Shown here: positions 62,984-64,000 of the stretch, piece after piece | Layout of the letters: the number at the start of each line of letters is the position of its first letter | Position numbering within the stretch: the stretch's first letter is position 1 | Source of the DNA: Rossellomorea marisflavi | Lineage (GTDB): Bacteria; Bacillota; Bacilli; Bacillales; Bacillaceae_B | Assembly: GCF_001274775.1 (NCBI RefSeq) | Contig: NZ_LGUE01000004.1 | Location: forward strand, 418,163 to 482,162 | DNA length: 64,000 nucleotides | Reading direction: 5' to 3' | Notes under the pieces: generated by a model | Database searches by the model: none | What the model was told of the DNA's origin: nothing | What the model saw: the letters and a program-made list of their open reading frames with translations, nothing else | Program-made: the position numbers and the translations under genes

Positions 62984-63739
62984 ATGTCCATTGCCACCTA
63001 CTCAACGTTCAACCACTATAAAAAAACCATTCAATCATTATCTTCACCAACTCAAGAAGCCCTATTGAATGAACCATTCCTGCTGGAAAAAGACCCAAAG
63101 AAAAAACTCGAAATCTACTATGCTCCATTTGAGCATCTAAATACCAATGCAAAGGTCGTCATCGTCGGGATCACCCCCGGCCTCCACCAGATGAAAAAGT
63201 CGTTCGAGACGGTGTGGAACCTGAGAGAATCCACCCTCACAGACGACGAGATCCTTCACGAGGTCAAAAAGAACTCAAGCTTCGAAGGGCCCATGAGGAA
63301 GAACCTCATCACCATGCTCGATGAACTCAACCTCCCCGCTCACTTGGGGATCACTAGCACCAGCGAGTTATTCGGATCACATAGCCACCTGGTCCAAACC
63401 ACCTCCGTCCTTCCCTATCCGGTCTTCTATAATGGGAAGAACTACAGTGGATCTACACCGAACATAGTGAAAACAGATCTGCTGCGAGACTACATCCTTC
63501 AATCGTTCCCTAAAGAAATGGAACATATGGACAATCCGCTGATCGTTCCTCTCGGGGTGAATGTCTCCAAGGCCCTTGCCTATCTATCGGAACAAGGTCT
63601 GATCGACGCCGCGTGCATCTTGGACGGCTTCCCCCATCCTTCTGGAGGGAACGGGCATCGACATCGGCAGTTTGCTGAGAATAAGGAGGAGATGATGGAT
63701 AGGATAGAGAATTACTTCAAAGGGATTGCAACGGAATGA
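62984..63739 (+). CDS. Uracil-DNA-glycosylase-superfamily-like protein
   Basis: 251 residues from an ATG after AGGAGG. The N-terminal half has AKVVIVGITPGLHQMKKSF, matching the active-site motif A (G-x-x-P-G). The C-terminal DGFPHPSGGNGHRHRQF matches motif B (HPS-x-x-N). The rest (KNLITMLDELNLPAHLGI) is consistent with the alpha/beta fold. True UDGs remove uracil from DNA; without the specific Asp/Asn in motif A this protein may have another base or nucleotide substrate. No neighbour suggests a pathway. The superfamily call rests on two motifs. Confidence 0.68.
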   Translation: MSIATYSTFNHYKKTIQSLSSPTQEALLNEPFLLEKDPKKKLEIYYAPFEHLNTNAKVVIVGITPGLHQMKKSFETVWNLRESTLTDDEILHEVKKNSSFEGPMRKNLITMLDELNLPAHLGITSTSELFGSHSHLVQTTSVLPYPVFYNGKNYSGSTPNIVKTDLLRDYILQSFPKEMEHMDNPLIVPLGVNVSKALAYLSEQGLIDAACILDGFPHPSGGNGHRHRQFAENKEEMMDRIENYFKGIATE

Positions 63740-63785
63740 TCTGTTCATGATTAAACAGCGCCTTGTTAAGAAGGGGGATATGATA

Positions 63786-64000
63786 GTGCCATCTATAAAA
63801 CAAAAAGCAGAAGCATGGCTGTTTCAAAACATAGAAACCCTTCGCTTATATAGAGATTCAACTATATATTTTCCGCTAGTCGGATTTGCGGATGAGCCCA
63901 AAATATATATCTCTCTATCAAACCAGGAATTAGAGATTGGCTACATAAAAGATATCTGGTATTCACCTTGTAGCCCTGAACCGACAAAATACAGAAAGCA
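63786..64000 (+). CDS. Hypothetical protein (3' end outside window)
   Basis: Open to the window edge. The start is likely the GTG at 63786, eight bases after AAGGGGG; an ATG at 63780 is also in frame but too close. The visible ~72 residues read VPSIKQKAEAWLFQNIETLR... then YFPLVGFADEPKIYISLSNQELEIG and continue. Composition is AT-rich. No family recognised; possibly co-transcribed with the UDG-like gene 45 bp upstream. Confidence 0.5.
   Translation, partial: MPSIKQKAEAWLFQNIETLRLYRDSTIYFPLVGFADEPKIYISLSNQELEIGYIKDIWYSPCSPEPTKYRK

Overview
The window reads as chromosomal DNA of a moderately GC-rich member of the Bacillaceae (Bacillus/Rossellomorea-like; genus not provable from this sequence). 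The basis is strong AGGAGG-type ribosome binding sites, GTG and TTG starts, many short lipoproteins with LxGC boxes, an S-box (SAM-I riboswitch) ahead of metNPQ, Fur boxes, a Bacillus-type 2,3-butanediol dehydrogenase, a YolD-like protein and dense rho-independent terminators. No rRNA, tRNA, CRISPR array or insertion sequence was seen. The region is accessory in character: many small membrane proteins, one-component regulators beside single enzymes or exporters, acetyltransferases and VOC (glyoxalase-fold) proteins.

Layout. 0-10.5 kb: the end of a PadR gene with a VanZ-like partner, bdhA with a divergent LysR regulator, a membrane-anchored transglutaminase-like protein, small membrane proteins and lipoproteins (including 28- and 47-residue proteins), a nitroreductase and a siderophore-binding lipoprotein (each with a Fur box), and a run of three small membrane proteins. 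10.5-15 kb: a dispersed repeat, then two complete SAM-I riboswitches in tandem ahead of metN-metP-metQ and an M20 amidohydrolase. 15-25.7 kb: a helically phased 20-21 bp repeat array, a GNAT-pentapeptide fusion, an orphan pair of Opp/Dpp-type permeases, a LysE exporter facing a TrmB-like regulator, a methyltransferase, and a two-component system with a second methyltransferase. 25.8-36.3 kb: small membrane proteins and GNAT/VOC/phosphatase genes separated by five copies of a GGGGACGGTTCC palindromic element, a MerR-GAP exporter operon, and a DUF2975-HTH pair.

36.4-38.7 kb: a compact phage-type replication cassette (replisome organiser, G39P-like loader, DnaB helicase) standing alone. 38.9-45.7 kb: HAD dehalogenase, small membrane proteins including two equal-length paralogues, an OmpR/EnvZ-type two-component system, a lipoprotein and an LCP-family cell-wall ligase. 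45.7-56 kb: two GNATs, a Zn-ribbon protein of unknown function, a secreted HNH nuclease, a DUF4275 operon, an aldo/keto reductase facing a MerR regulator with a textbook 19-bp-spacer promoter, and a clearly AT-rich insert (53.3-55.7 kb) with a secreted Fn3-like protein and a bitopic membrane protein. 56-64 kb: cupin + aldo/keto reductase facing a TetR regulator with two TGCG-N4-CGCA sites, a WYL regulator facing a PhnB-like protein, a DUF2239 gene with direct repeats over its promoter, a GNAT gene broken by a nonsense codon, a DUF819 permease, a UDG-superfamily-like protein and a gene cut by the window edge.

Themes: regulator-target pairs are readable from the DNA (MerR, TetR, LysR, TrmB, Fur, SAM). 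One operator-like palindrome, TTATTG-N5-CAATAA, sits in the same register over two promoters 25 kb apart and suggests a small uncharacterised regulon. No single new defence or biosynthetic system could be demonstrated; the best candidates for new biology are that shared operator, the phased repeat array, the tandem riboswitch and the stranded replication cassette.
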